Of a stretch of DNA of 64,000 bases, positions 16,980-24,029 are shown piece after piece (position 1 is the stretch's first letter; each line of letters opens with the position of its first letter). Source of the DNA: Micromonospora coxensis. Its GTDB lineage: Bacteria > Actinomycetota > Actinomycetes > Mycobacteriales > Micromonosporaceae. The DNA lies in the NCBI RefSeq assembly GCF_900090295.1, contig NZ_LT607753.1:124001-188000 (forward strand), read 5' to 3'. The position numbers were made by a program, and so were the translations under genes. Below the pieces are notes generated by a model that was not told the origin of the DNA, did no database searches, and saw nothing but the letters and a program-made list of their open reading frames with translations.

Positions 16980-17858
16980 GTGAAGCGCGCGGACCTGCCC
17001 GACGCCGACTGCGGCATCGCCCAGGCCCTCGGCGTGCTCGGGGACTGGTGGACGTTCCTGATCGTCCGCGACGTCGCCGGCGGCACCACCCGTTTCGACG
17101 CCCTCCAGCGGGCGCTCGGCGTGAGTCGCCGGGCGCTGACCGAACGGCTCGGCGCGCTCGTCGCGCACGGCGTGCTGCGCCGCGAGGCGTACTCCCGGCA
17201 CCCGCCCCGCTACGACTACCTGCTCACCGGCAAGGGCGAGGCGCTGCTGCCGGTGCTGGTCGCCCTGCAGGACTGGGGGACCCGGCACGTGATGGGCGAC
17301 GGCGCGCTCACCGCGACCGCCGCCGCCGACTCCCCGGAGGCCCACCGCGCGCACGCCCTCGTCGGCCGCCGGCTGCCCCCGGTCACCCTCACCCGGCACG
17401 ACGGCGGCGAGGACTCGCCGGCCGTGCCCGGCGAGTGGACCGTGCTCTACCTCTTCCCGGGGGCGTTCGCCCCCGACACCCAGGGCCTCCCGCCCGGCTG
17501 GGGGGAGATCCCCGGCGCCGTCGGCTGCACGCTCGAATCCCGCACGTACGCCGACCGGCACGACCGCTTCCGGGCCGCCGGTGCCGAGGTACGGGGCATC
17601 AGCACCCAGCGCCCCGACCAGCTCGCCGCGTTCGCCGCCCACGCCCGGCTGCCGTACCCGCTCCTGTCCGACCAGGACGGGCGGCTCGCCGCCGGGCTGC
17701 TGCTGCCCACCTTCCGGGCCGGCGGCGTGGCCCGCCTCAAGCGGCTCACCCTGCTGGTCGACCCCGACGCGGTGGTCCGCGCCGTGCAGTTCCCGGTCAC
17801 CGACCCGGCCGGCGCGGTCGACGAGATGCTCGACCTGGTACGCGAGCGCGCCGGGTGA
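16980..17858 (+). CDS. HxlR-type regulator fused to a redoxin (AhpC/TSA-like) domain
   Basis: A protein of 292 residues with two domains. Residues 1-105 are an HxlR winged helix (LGDWWTFLIVRDV, RALTERLGALVAHGVL) with the conserved N-terminal Cys11 that senses electrophiles or oxidants in HxlR/YodB/HypR proteins. Residues 130-290 form a peroxiredoxin-like thioredoxin fold with WTVLYLFPG, GCTLES (Cys183), GAEVRGIST and YPLLSD. The fold's cysteine is displaced by an insertion compared with classical TPGCT. GTG 16980 has a leaderless minus-10 box. The fusion suggests a one-component redox-sensing repressor of the divergent MFS exporter; this is an inference. Confidence 0.85.
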   Translation: MKRADLPDADCGIAQALGVLGDWWTFLIVRDVAGGTTRFDALQRALGVSRRALTERLGALVAHGVLRREAYSRHPPRYDYLLTGKGEALLPVLVALQDWGTRHVMGDGALTATAAADSPEAHRAHALVGRRLPPVTLTRHDGGEDSPAVPGEWTVLYLFPGAFAPDTQGLPPGWGEIPGAVGCTLESRTYADRHDRFRAAGAEVRGISTQRPDQLAAFAAHARLPYPLLSDQDGRLAAGLLLPTFRAGGVARLKRLTLLVDPDAVVRAVQFPVTDPAGAVDEMLDLVRERAG

Positions 17859-17876
17859 GCCGCCGGCCGGTGCCGC

Positions 17877-18728
17877 TCAGAACAGCGTGGCGGGCGCGAC
17901 CGGCAGCGGCTCCGGCAGCGCCGCCAGCTGCGACACCCGGGCCCGCACCTCGTCGTGGAAGCGGCGGGCGAGCACCGGCGCGTCGGCGTTGTCGGGGGTG
18001 TGCACGAACATGGTCGGCGAGCGGCCCTCGCGCAGCCATCCGGCGACGACGTCGACCCAGTGCTGCCAACCCTCGACCGTCCGCGCCGGGTCGTCCCGGC
18101 CGAGGTAGCGCACGACCGGCCGGTCGGTCAGCGCGACCGACCGCCGGGGCAGCCGCGGCTTCTTGACCCAGGCGTCGCGCTCGGCGTCGCTGGTCGGCCG
18201 GCCGGCGAAGAACGCCGTGGTGTCGAACGGGATCCACTCGGCGTCCGCGTCGGCGAGCACCCCTTCCAGCAGCCGGATCGCCCGCGCGTCGGCGAAGAAC
18301 GCCGGGTGGCGCACCTCCACGGCGTACCGGTGGGAGGTGGGCAGCCGGCGCAGGAACCGGGCGAGGGTGGGGACGTCCGAGGGGGCGAACGATCCGGGCA
18401 ACTGGATCCAGAGGGCGTCGGCGCGAGGGCCGAGTGGCTCGATCGCGTCGAGGAAGCCACCCAGCGCCTCGTCGACGTCGGTGAGTCGACGCTCGTGGGT
18501 GACCACCCTGGGCAGCTTGAGCACGAACCGGAAGTCGGGGTCGGTCTGCTCCGCCCACGACGCCACGGTCTGCCGCGCCGGGGTGGCGTAGAACGTGGTG
18601 TTGCCCTCGACGGCGGTGCACCAGGCGGCGTAGTGGCGCAGCCGCTCGTGCGCCGGCAGCGGGTGGGCCAGCAGCCGGCCCTGCCAGGCCTTGTGGCTCC
18701 ACATCGCGCAGCCCACATGCAGCCGCAT
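17877..18728 (-). CDS. DUF72/YecE-family protein
   Basis: A protein of 283 residues of the DUF72 TIM-barrel family (YecE-like). Conserved segments are VGCAMWSHKAW near the N-terminus, VEGNTTFYATP, FVLKLPRVVTHERRL and RYAVEVRHPAFF. The biochemical role of DUF72 proteins is unknown. ATG 18728 follows the purine-rich GGGAGGGGTGGAG. It is convergent with the HxlR-redoxin gene (18 bp between stops) and divergent from the next gene. Confidence 0.9.
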   Translation of the reverse strand: MRLHVGCAMWSHKAWQGRLLAHPLPAHERLRHYAAWCTAVEGNTTFYATPARQTVASWAEQTDPDFRFVLKLPRVVTHERRLTDVDEALGGFLDAIEPLGPRADALWIQLPGSFAPSDVPTLARFLRRLPTSHRYAVEVRHPAFFADARAIRLLEGVLADADAEWIPFDTTAFFAGRPTSDAERDAWVKKPRLPRRSVALTDRPVVRYLGRDDPARTVEGWQHWVDVVAGWLREGRSPTMFVHTPDNADAPVLARRFHDEVRARVSQLAALPEPLPVAPATLF

Positions 18729-18896
18729 GACTCCACCCCTCCCACCGCTCGCCCGCGCCCGGCGCGAATCCGGGCTGCGCAGACGGTATCGGGCGCGAGC
18801 GGCCCGGACGAGGCGGCGGTCCGCGATGCGGGTCGCCGGGGCATGCGGCAGAGTGGCACCCGCGGACGGGCTGCTCCGGCCGCACGGAGAGGGGTG

Positions 18897-20369
18897 GTGG
18901 CCGTGGAGGGTCCGCGCGGGGTGGTCTTCCCCCGTACCGGGCAGGGGCGCAGCACGAGCGCGCTGGGCCGGGCGGTCGTCGCCGACGCGCTGCGCGCGGT
19001 GGACCCGGTCGGCGCGCGTTCGGCCGAGCACGAGACGAACTGGCGGCACGGCTACCTCGGCCACTTCCGCCGGCTCGTCGAGGCGGGGCTGCCGTCCCGG
19101 GACGCCGCGCTCACCATCGCCCGCGACGGCCTCGCCTCGCTGCACGCCCGGATGCGGGTCCTCGACGACGACGGCCGGGAGACCGGGCTGGACGAGGTCT
19201 TCGCCGCGTCCGCCGACCACGAGCCGCTGGGCACCGTGACCGTGACCGGCGAGGGGCCGGTCGAGCGCGAGCTGTCGCTGCCGTACCGGGGCCGGCGGCT
19301 GCGCGGCGACGACCTGCTCCGTCAGCTCGACGCCTGGGTCGACGCCGGGGTGGTGGAGCCGTCCTGCGCCGAGGCGGTCCGCGCGGTGCACGCCCACTCG
19401 GACTGGCTCGACCTGCACGACCAGCGGGTCGTGGTGCTCGGCGCGGGCGCGGAGATGGGTCCGCTGCCGTCGCTGCTGCGCTGGGGCGGCGACGTGGTCG
19501 CGGTCGACCTGCCGCGCCCGGAGATCTGGCGCCGGCTGCTGCAGACCACCCGCCGGCACGGCGGCCGGCTCCTGCTGCCGGTGCGGCCCGGCGCCAACAC
19601 CACCGGCGACGCGGCCCTGGCCGGCGCGGCCGGCGCGGACCTGCTGCACCGTCTCCCGCAGGTCGCCGACTGGTTGCGCGGTGTCGAGGGCCGGCTGGTG
19701 CTCGGCAACTACGTGTACGCCGACGGGGCGACCAACGTCCGGGTCGCCACGGCCGTCGACGCGCTCACCGAGCACCTGCGACGGCACCGCGAGGACGTGG
19801 CCCTGGCGTTCCTCGCCACCCCCACCGACGTCTTCGCCGTGCCCGCCGACGCGGTACGGCACGCCGACCGGGCCTACGCGGGGCGCGGGCCCGCGCGCCG
19901 GGCGCTGCGGGTGCTCTCCGGTGGCCGGCTGCTGCACCGCAACTACCCGCCGGACGCCGATCCCGGGATCAACGACAGCCTGGTGCCGCAGCAGGGCCCG
20001 AACTACGCCCTCGCCAAGCGGTTGCAGCGCTGGCGGGCCACGGTGGCGCGGGACGCCGGCTCGACCGTGTCGTTCACGGTGGCCCCGCCGACGCGCACCC
20101 GGTCGGTGGTGCGCAACCGGGCCCTGGCCGCCGCGTACGCCGGCGCGCACCGGTTCGGCATCGAGATCTTCGAGCCGGCGACCAGCAACACCCTGATGGC
20201 CGCGGTGCTGGTGCACGACCTGCGCACCGGCGGCGGGCCGGCGCTGGCGCACCCCTGGCAGGACGAGGCGTACGCCGCCGCGCACGGCGGCCTGTGGCGG
20301 GTGCCGTACGCCCCGCGCAGCGCCCTGGGGCTGGCGGTGCTGCTCGGCCTCGGCGGCGCCCGCGCCTGA
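18897..20369 (+). CDS. Conserved Rossmann-like protein of unknown function
   Basis: A protein of 490 residues. A dinucleotide-binding-like element, RVVVLGAGAEMG (about 177-188), is followed by an acidic residue at the end of the next strand (D204 in VVAVDLP), suggesting a Rossmann fold in the middle. The remainder is alpha/beta with no recognised motif. The end (IEIFEPATSNTLMAAVLVHDL) is well ordered, so this is a real gene. The start is uncertain: GTG 18894, 18897 and 18903 all follow GGAGAG. I cannot assign a reaction. The 168-bp divergent region upstream holds nothing recognisable beyond GC-rich sequence. Confidence 0.7.
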   Translation: MAVEGPRGVVFPRTGQGRSTSALGRAVVADALRAVDPVGARSAEHETNWRHGYLGHFRRLVEAGLPSRDAALTIARDGLASLHARMRVLDDDGRETGLDEVFAASADHEPLGTVTVTGEGPVERELSLPYRGRRLRGDDLLRQLDAWVDAGVVEPSCAEAVRAVHAHSDWLDLHDQRVVVLGAGAEMGPLPSLLRWGGDVVAVDLPRPEIWRRLLQTTRRHGGRLLLPVRPGANTTGDAALAGAAGADLLHRLPQVADWLRGVEGRLVLGNYVYADGATNVRVATAVDALTEHLRRHREDVALAFLATPTDVFAVPADAVRHADRAYAGRGPARRALRVLSGGRLLHRNYPPDADPGINDSLVPQQGPNYALAKRLQRWRATVARDAGSTVSFTVAPPTRTRSVVRNRALAAAYAGAHRFGIEIFEPATSNTLMAAVLVHDLRTGGGPALAHPWQDEAYAAAHGGLWRVPYAPRSALGLAVLLGLGGARA

Positions 20370-20441
20370 CCCGCCCCGGCTCGCGCCCGGCCGGCCCTGC
20401 GGGCGCGACGATCCGGGATGGGACGACTCCCGAACGACCGT

Positions 20442-20447
20442 TAAGCT
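20442..20447 (+). promoter_or_regulatory. Minus-10 box TAAGCT upstream of acyl-CoA dehydrogenase unit
   Basis: TAAGCT ends 6 nt before a GTG at 20454 in an otherwise empty 284-bp gap. It is the best promoter candidate for the acyl-CoA dehydrogenase transcript. Confidence 0.5.
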
Positions 20448-20453
20448 GACGGG

Positions 20454-20657
20454 GTGGGAACCGACGCGCCGCGCACCGCCGCCCGACCGGTCGTGGCCCG
20501 GGCCACCGCCGGGCGTGCCGGCGCGCCCGCGTCCGGCACCGGCCACGGCATCGACCTGCCCGGCCGGTCCGACACCCGCAACGAGGACCCCGCCGGCCGC
20601 ACCACGGCTCGCGGGCAGCGGCTCACCACCACCCCGACGGAGCTCATCGCGCCATGA
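20454..20657 (+). CDS. Possible leaderless small ORF coupled to acyl-CoA dehydrogenase
   Basis: A 67-codon frame begins at a GTG 6 nt after the TAAGCT box, and its stop overlaps the acyl-CoA dehydrogenase ATG by four bases (ATGA). The acyl-CoA dehydrogenase itself has only a distant GGAG (about 14 nt), so coupling would explain its translation. The product is basic, proline/threonine/arginine-rich and resembles no known family; it could equally be a 5' untranslated region. Confidence is low that the peptide has a function. Confidence 0.35.
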   Translation: MGTDAPRTAARPVVARATAGRAGAPASGTGHGIDLPGRSDTRNEDPAGRTTARGQRLTTTPTELIAP

Positions 20658-21796
20658 CTGTCGACCGGATCCTCCCCACCGACGAGGCCCACGACCTGCT
20701 GGACCTCGCCACCGAACTCGCCGATCGCGAGCTGGCCCCGAAGGCGGCCGGCTTCGAGGAGCGTGCCGAGTTCCCCCGCGAGGTGCTGCGCACCCTCGGC
20801 CGGGCCGGCCTGCTCGGCCTGCCGTACGCCGAGGAGCACGGCGGCGCCGCCCAGCCGTACGAGGTCTACCTGCAGGTGCTGGAGATCCTGGCCAGCCGCT
20901 GGCTCGCCGTGGCCGAGGCGGTCAGCGTGCACACCCTGTCCTGCTACCCGGTGGCGCAGTTCGGCACCGACGCCCAGCGCAAGCTGCTGCCCGAGATGAT
21001 CGGCGGCGAGCTGCTCGGCGCGTACTGCCTCTCCGAGCCGCAGGGCGGCTCGGACGCCGCGTCGCTGAGCACGAAGGCCGTCCGCGACGGCGACTCCTAC
21101 GTGGTCAGCGGCACCAAGGCGTGGATCACCCACGCCCGGGTCGCCGACTTCTACAACATCTTCTGCCGTACCGGCGGGCCCGGCCCGAAGGGCATCTCCT
21201 GCCTGCTCGCCGACCGCGCCACCCCCGGCATCCACCCGCAGGCCGCCGAGCGCACCATGGGCCTGCACGCCTCCCCGGTGGCGCAGATCGCCTTCGACGA
21301 CGCCCGGGTGCCGGCCGACCGGTTGATCGGCGGTGAGGGGATGGGCTTCACCATCGCCATGTCGGCGCTGGACTCCGGCCGCCTCGGCATCGCCGCCTGC
21401 GCGGTCGGGCTGGCCCAAGCGGCGCTGGACTACGCCGTCGGCTACGCCAGGGAGCGGCAGCAGTTCGGTCGTCCGATCATCGACTTCCAGGGTCTCGGCT
21501 TCAACCTCGCCGACCACGCCACCGCGATCTCCGCGGCCCGCGCGTTGATGCTCTCCGCGGCCCGGCTGCGCGACGCCGGGCGGCCGTACTCGATCGAGGC
21601 GGCCAAGGCGAAGCTCTTCGCCACCGACATGGCGATGCGGGTGACCACCGACGCGGTGCAGGTGCTCGGCGGCGCCGGCTACGTCGCCGACCACCCGGTC
21701 GAGCGGTACATGCGGGAGGCGAAGGTGCTCCAGATCGTCGAGGGCACCAACCAGATCCAGCGCCTGGTCATCTCCCGCGCGCTGGCCAAGGGCTAA
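20654..21796 (+). CDS. Acyl-CoA dehydrogenase
   Basis: An FAD-dependent enzyme of 380 residues that oxidises acyl-CoA to trans-2-enoyl-CoA. The N-terminal helical domain, the middle CLSEPQGGSDAAS flavin-contact segment, YVVSGTKAWITHA and the C-terminal IVEGTNQIQR are all present. The catalytic base is probably E363 in that last motif, the position used by short-chain and glutaryl-type enzymes. Chain-length specificity cannot be read. It may share a transcript with the small upstream frame. Confidence 0.93.
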   Translation: MTVDRILPTDEAHDLLDLATELADRELAPKAAGFEERAEFPREVLRTLGRAGLLGLPYAEEHGGAAQPYEVYLQVLEILASRWLAVAEAVSVHTLSCYPVAQFGTDAQRKLLPEMIGGELLGAYCLSEPQGGSDAASLSTKAVRDGDSYVVSGTKAWITHARVADFYNIFCRTGGPGPKGISCLLADRATPGIHPQAAERTMGLHASPVAQIAFDDARVPADRLIGGEGMGFTIAMSALDSGRLGIAACAVGLAQAALDYAVGYARERQQFGRPIIDFQGLGFNLADHATAISAARALMLSAARLRDAGRPYSIEAAKAKLFATDMAMRVTTDAVQVLGGAGYVADHPVERYMREAKVLQIVEGTNQIQRLVISRALAKG

Positions 21797-21799
21797 CCT
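21794..21799 (+). promoter_or_regulatory. Minus-10 box TAACCT of DUF433 gene
   Basis: TAACCT overlaps the acyl-CoA dehydrogenase stop (TAA 21794-21796) and ends 6 nt before the DUF433 ATG. This suggests a separate leaderless transcript. Confidence 0.45.
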
Positions 21800-21805
21800 G
21801 GCCCG

Positions 21806-22027
21806 ATGGCCTTTGAACGGATCACCGTCGACCCCGAGGTGATGGGCGGCGCGCCCTGCGTGCGGCAGTCCCGGGTCCCGGTCGCCACCATCCTGGCGAT
21901 GATGGCCGACGGCATGTCCGTCACCGACATCCTCACCGATCTGCCCTTCCTCGACGAGGAGGACATGACGCAGGTGCTGCACTTCGCGGCGGACGCGGTG
22001 CGCGACCGGACGGCACGCGCAGCGTGA
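21806..22027 (+). CDS. DUF433 domain protein (antitoxin VapB45-like)
   Basis: A protein of 73 residues with the full DUF433 pattern: RITVDPEVMGGAPCVRQSRVPVATILAMMADGMS followed by ILTDLPFLDEEDMTQVLHFAA. DUF433 proteins are small winged-helix-like antitoxins usually followed by a DUF5615 PIN-like toxin. No toxin follows here; the next gene is an Lrp regulator, so this is an orphan. ATG 21806 has a leaderless-type box 6 nt upstream. Confidence 0.88.
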   Translation: MAFERITVDPEVMGGAPCVRQSRVPVATILAMMADGMSVTDILTDLPFLDEEDMTQVLHFAADAVRDRTARAA

Positions 22028-22067
22028 CCGTCGGCGGGGGAGTCCACCACGCAAGCGTGGCACCGGG

Positions 22068-22073
22068 TAGGTT
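22068..22073 (+). promoter_or_regulatory. Minus-10 box TAGGTT of lrp-type gene
   Basis: TAGGTT ends 7 nt before GTG 22081. It decides this start over a GTG at 22024 that overlaps the DUF433 stop. Confidence 0.5.
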
Positions 22074-22080
22074 GCACGCC

Positions 22081-22560
22081 GTGGAGGAGATCGACCGGGC
22101 CATCGTCGCCGCGCTGACCGCTGACGGCCGGCTGTCGTACACCGATCTGGCCGAGAAGGTGGGGCTGTCGGTGTCCGCGGTGCACCAGCGGGTCCGTCGG
22201 CTGGAGCAGCGCGGGGTGATCCACGGGTACGCCGCCAAGGTCTCCTTCGAGGCGCTGGACCTGCCGCTGACCGCGTTCGTGGCGATCCGCCCGTTCGACC
22301 CCTCCCAGCCGGACGACGCCCCCGAGCGGTTGGCCCACCTGCCCGAGATCGACTCCTGCTACTCGGTGGCGGGGGAGGACTTCTACCTGCTGCTGGTGCG
22401 GGTGGCCGGCCCGGCGGACCTGGAGCGGGTGCTGCAGGAGATCCGTACGGCGGCGAACGTCACCACCCGCACCACGGTGGTGCTCTCCACCCCGTACGAG
22501 GCGCGCCCGCCGAAGATCCCGCTGGGGGAGTCGGCCCGGCGTCCCCGCGACGGTGGCTGA
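22081..22560 (+). CDS. Lrp/AsnC-family transcriptional regulator
   Basis: A protein of 159 residues. The N-terminal AsnC helix-turn-helix (DRAIVAALTADGRLSYTDLAEKVGLSVSAVHQRVRRLEQRG, described by position 4-43) is followed by an RAM/AsnC ligand-binding ferredoxin-like domain (YSVAGEDFYLLLVRV). The family binds amino acids and controls amino-acid metabolism. No obvious target is adjacent. GTG 22081 is preferred because a leaderless minus-10 lies 7 nt upstream and the extra 19 codons to 22024 have no coding character. Confidence 0.9.
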   Translation: MEEIDRAIVAALTADGRLSYTDLAEKVGLSVSAVHQRVRRLEQRGVIHGYAAKVSFEALDLPLTAFVAIRPFDPSQPDDAPERLAHLPEIDSCYSVAGEDFYLLLVRVAGPADLERVLQEIRTAANVTTRTTVVLSTPYEARPPKIPLGESARRPRDGG

Positions 22561-22567
22561 GGCCCGC

Positions 22568-23134
22568 TCAGCGGCCGTTCCAGCGCAGGATCACCCGACG
22601 CCCGTGCTCGTGGCCGAGCACGCTCACGGTGGCGGTGTCCAGGCGCAGCTTCCCGCCGGCCGACGGCGGTAGACCGATCCAGCGGGCCCCGACGACCCGC
22701 AGGCAGTGCGCGTGCCCGACCAGCGCGACGCTGCCCCGCTCCAGCAGGGGCGTGATCCGGGCGAGCAACCGGTCGACCCGCTCGCCGACCTGCTTGGGGG
22801 ACTCTCCGTCGGGGCAGCCGTCGGTCCAGATGTTCCAGTGCGGGTGGTCGTCGTGGATGTCGGCGGTGGTGCGGCCCTCGTACCGGCCGTAGTTCCACTC
22901 GACCAGGTCCTCGTCGGTGCGGTCCACGGTGAGGCCGGCGAGCTGCGCGGTGCGCAGGGCCCGTTTGCGGGGGCTGGCCAGCACCCGGGCGAAGCGCCGG
23001 CCGACGAGCACCGCGCCGAGCGCGCGGGCCTGCCGCTCGCCGTCGGGGGTCAGCTCCAGGTCGGTGTACGAGGTGTGCCGGTGGCTGGCGCTCCAGGTGG
23101 TCTCGCCGTGCCGAACCAGGAGGATCTCGCTCAT
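22568..23134 (-). CDS. Histidine phosphatase (phosphoglycerate mutase-like)
   Basis: A protein of 188 residues. The catalytic RHGE (R8-E11) is in LLVRHGETTW; ASPRKRALRTAQ gives the second arginine, E in LVEWNYGRYEG acts as proton donor and GHAHCLRV supplies the second histidine. It belongs to the broad-specificity phosphatase branch (PhoE/GpmB-like) rather than glycolytic mutase. ATG 23134 follows GGGGG. The stop is 7 bp from the convergent Lrp gene stop. Confidence 0.93.
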   Translation of the reverse strand: MSEILLVRHGETTWSASHRHTSYTDLELTPDGERQARALGAVLVGRRFARVLASPRKRALRTAQLAGLTVDRTDEDLVEWNYGRYEGRTTADIHDDHPHWNIWTDGCPDGESPKQVGERVDRLLARITPLLERGSVALVGHAHCLRVVGARWIGLPPSAGGKLRLDTATVSVLGHEHGRRVILRWNGR

Positions 23135-23190
23135 GCCCCCAGTCAACCAGCCCGGTGCGGCTCCGGCGCGCCGACCACCTCCCAACCTAT

Positions 23191-23208
23191 TGTCCTAGGA
23201 CGCCCTAC
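23191..23208 (+). repeat. CCTAGG-centred element, copy 1
   Basis: TGTCCTAGGACGCCCTAC contains the perfect palindrome GTCCTAGGAC. It matches copy 2 at 16 of 18 positions in direct orientation. Confidence 0.6.
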
Positions 23209-23624
23209 GCGATGTGGCTCATCCGACGGGGAGTCGAGGGACCCGGCGAGGTCGGGATGTCATCCACCCGGGGGAGGTAGGTGACGTTCCTCAGGCTGCT
23301 GCGGCCGGCGGTGGAGCGTGCTGTTGTCGGGGATCCTGTCCGCCGGTGAGGCGTCGCGCGCTGGCGGGTGGACGACCACCTGTTCCTACTCGCGGGGAGT
23401 CGACGCCGGTGGTGGCCCGGTCCGTGGCGACGGGGGAGTGACCGTTCGGGCGGCGTGACGGCGCAGCGGGGCGACCCTCCGGGCGGACGTGCCCGTCCCT
23501 GGTCGACACCCGGGACGTGGTCTGCCTGCAACCCTGCGGCGGGCCCGCACACACGGCCGCCTTCCGGCACGGCGGCGTCCGCAGGTCGCTGCAGCGGCGG
23601 ACCAGTCGATCCCCTTTCATCTAG

Positions 23625-23642
23625 TGTCCTAGGATGCCTTAC
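23625..23642 (+). repeat. CCTAGG-centred element, copy 2
   Basis: TGTCCTAGGATGCCTTAC lies 434 bp from copy 1 and 133 bp before csbD. TCCTAGGA palindromes are common GntR-family targets in actinobacteria, so an operator is one option. Confidence 0.6.
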
Positions 23643-23645
23643 AGG

Positions 23646-23663
23646 GTGTGCAAGGCTGCACAC
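23646..23663. promoter_or_regulatory. Inverted repeat GTGTGCA-N4-TGCACAC upstream of csbD
   Basis: Perfect 7-bp arms (23646-23652 and 23657-23663) with a 4-nt spacer lie directly after the second CCTAGG element. It is a probable operator for an unknown regulator of csbD. Confidence 0.5.
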
Positions 23664-23774
23664 AGGAATCAGCTGATCACCGGGAGAGGTCGGTTTCGGC
23701 GCCGTCGGGTCGGGGACGCAACAGCAGCGGGGCGGACGGCCCCGTGGACCGCCGGAGCAACGGCAGGAGGCGAC

Positions 23775-23966
23775 ATGAGCTTCACCGACAAGGCGAAGAG
23801 CAAGGCGCAGGAGCTGACCGGCGTGGCGAAGGAGCGGATCGGCAGCGCCACCGACAACGAGCGGTTGCGGGCCGAGGGCGCTCAGGAGCGCAGCGGTGCG
23901 CGCGCCCGGCAGGCCGGCGAGCACGTCAAGGAGGCCGGCAAGGACGTACGGGACGCCATGCGCTGA
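23775..23966 (+). CDS. CsbD-family stress protein
   Basis: A protein of 63 residues, highly charged and helical: MSFTDKAKSKAQELTGVAKERIG then a second repeat-like segment ending KEAGKDVRDAMR (described by position). CsbD proteins are abundant general-stress proteins, sigma-B controlled in Bacillus, with unknown biochemical function. The ATG follows the strong Shine-Dalgarno GCAGGAGG at 4 nt. I could not find a convincing sigma-B-type promoter; the spacing between GGTTT and GGGTC upstream is too short. Confidence 0.88.
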   Translation: MSFTDKAKSKAQELTGVAKERIGSATDNERLRAEGAQERSGARARQAGEHVKEAGKDVRDAMR

Positions 23967-23978
23967 CCGGCGAACGTG

Positions 23979-24015
23979 ACGAGCGGCCTGCGGGGATGCC
24001 CCGCAGGCCGCTCGT
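23979..24015. terminator. 17-bp hairpin with 3-nt loop
   Basis: A perfect 17-bp stem (23979-23995 with 23999-24015) with loop ATG sits between the convergent csbD and kamA stops. It is a very stable, probably bidirectional terminator. Confidence 0.85.
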
Positions 24016-24029
24016 GGTACGTCGAGGGG

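Larger units (their letters stand above)
23135..23774. other. 640-bp non-coding stretch with repeated CCTAGG elements
   Basis: No open frame here resembles a protein family; the frames present (for example on the minus strand at 23291-23620) are arginine/proline-rich and lack start signals. The region carries two copies of an 18-bp element 434 bp apart and an inverted repeat upstream of csbD, listed separately. It could be the remnant of a gene, a regulatory region or the scar of an excised element. Confidence 0.6.

Noticed and set aside
22024..22080. GTG 22024 as start of the Lrp gene (GTGA overlap with DUF433)
   Set aside because: The extra 19 residues lack coding character and a leaderless box points to GTG 22081.
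23291..23620. Minus-strand frame of 109 codons in the gene-less stretch
   Set aside because: Arginine/proline-rich, no ribosome-binding site or leaderless box, no family resemblance.
23690..23715. Sigma-B-type promoter for csbD (GGTTT and GGGTC)
   Set aside because: The spacing of about 10 nt is too short compared with the usual 13-17 nt.
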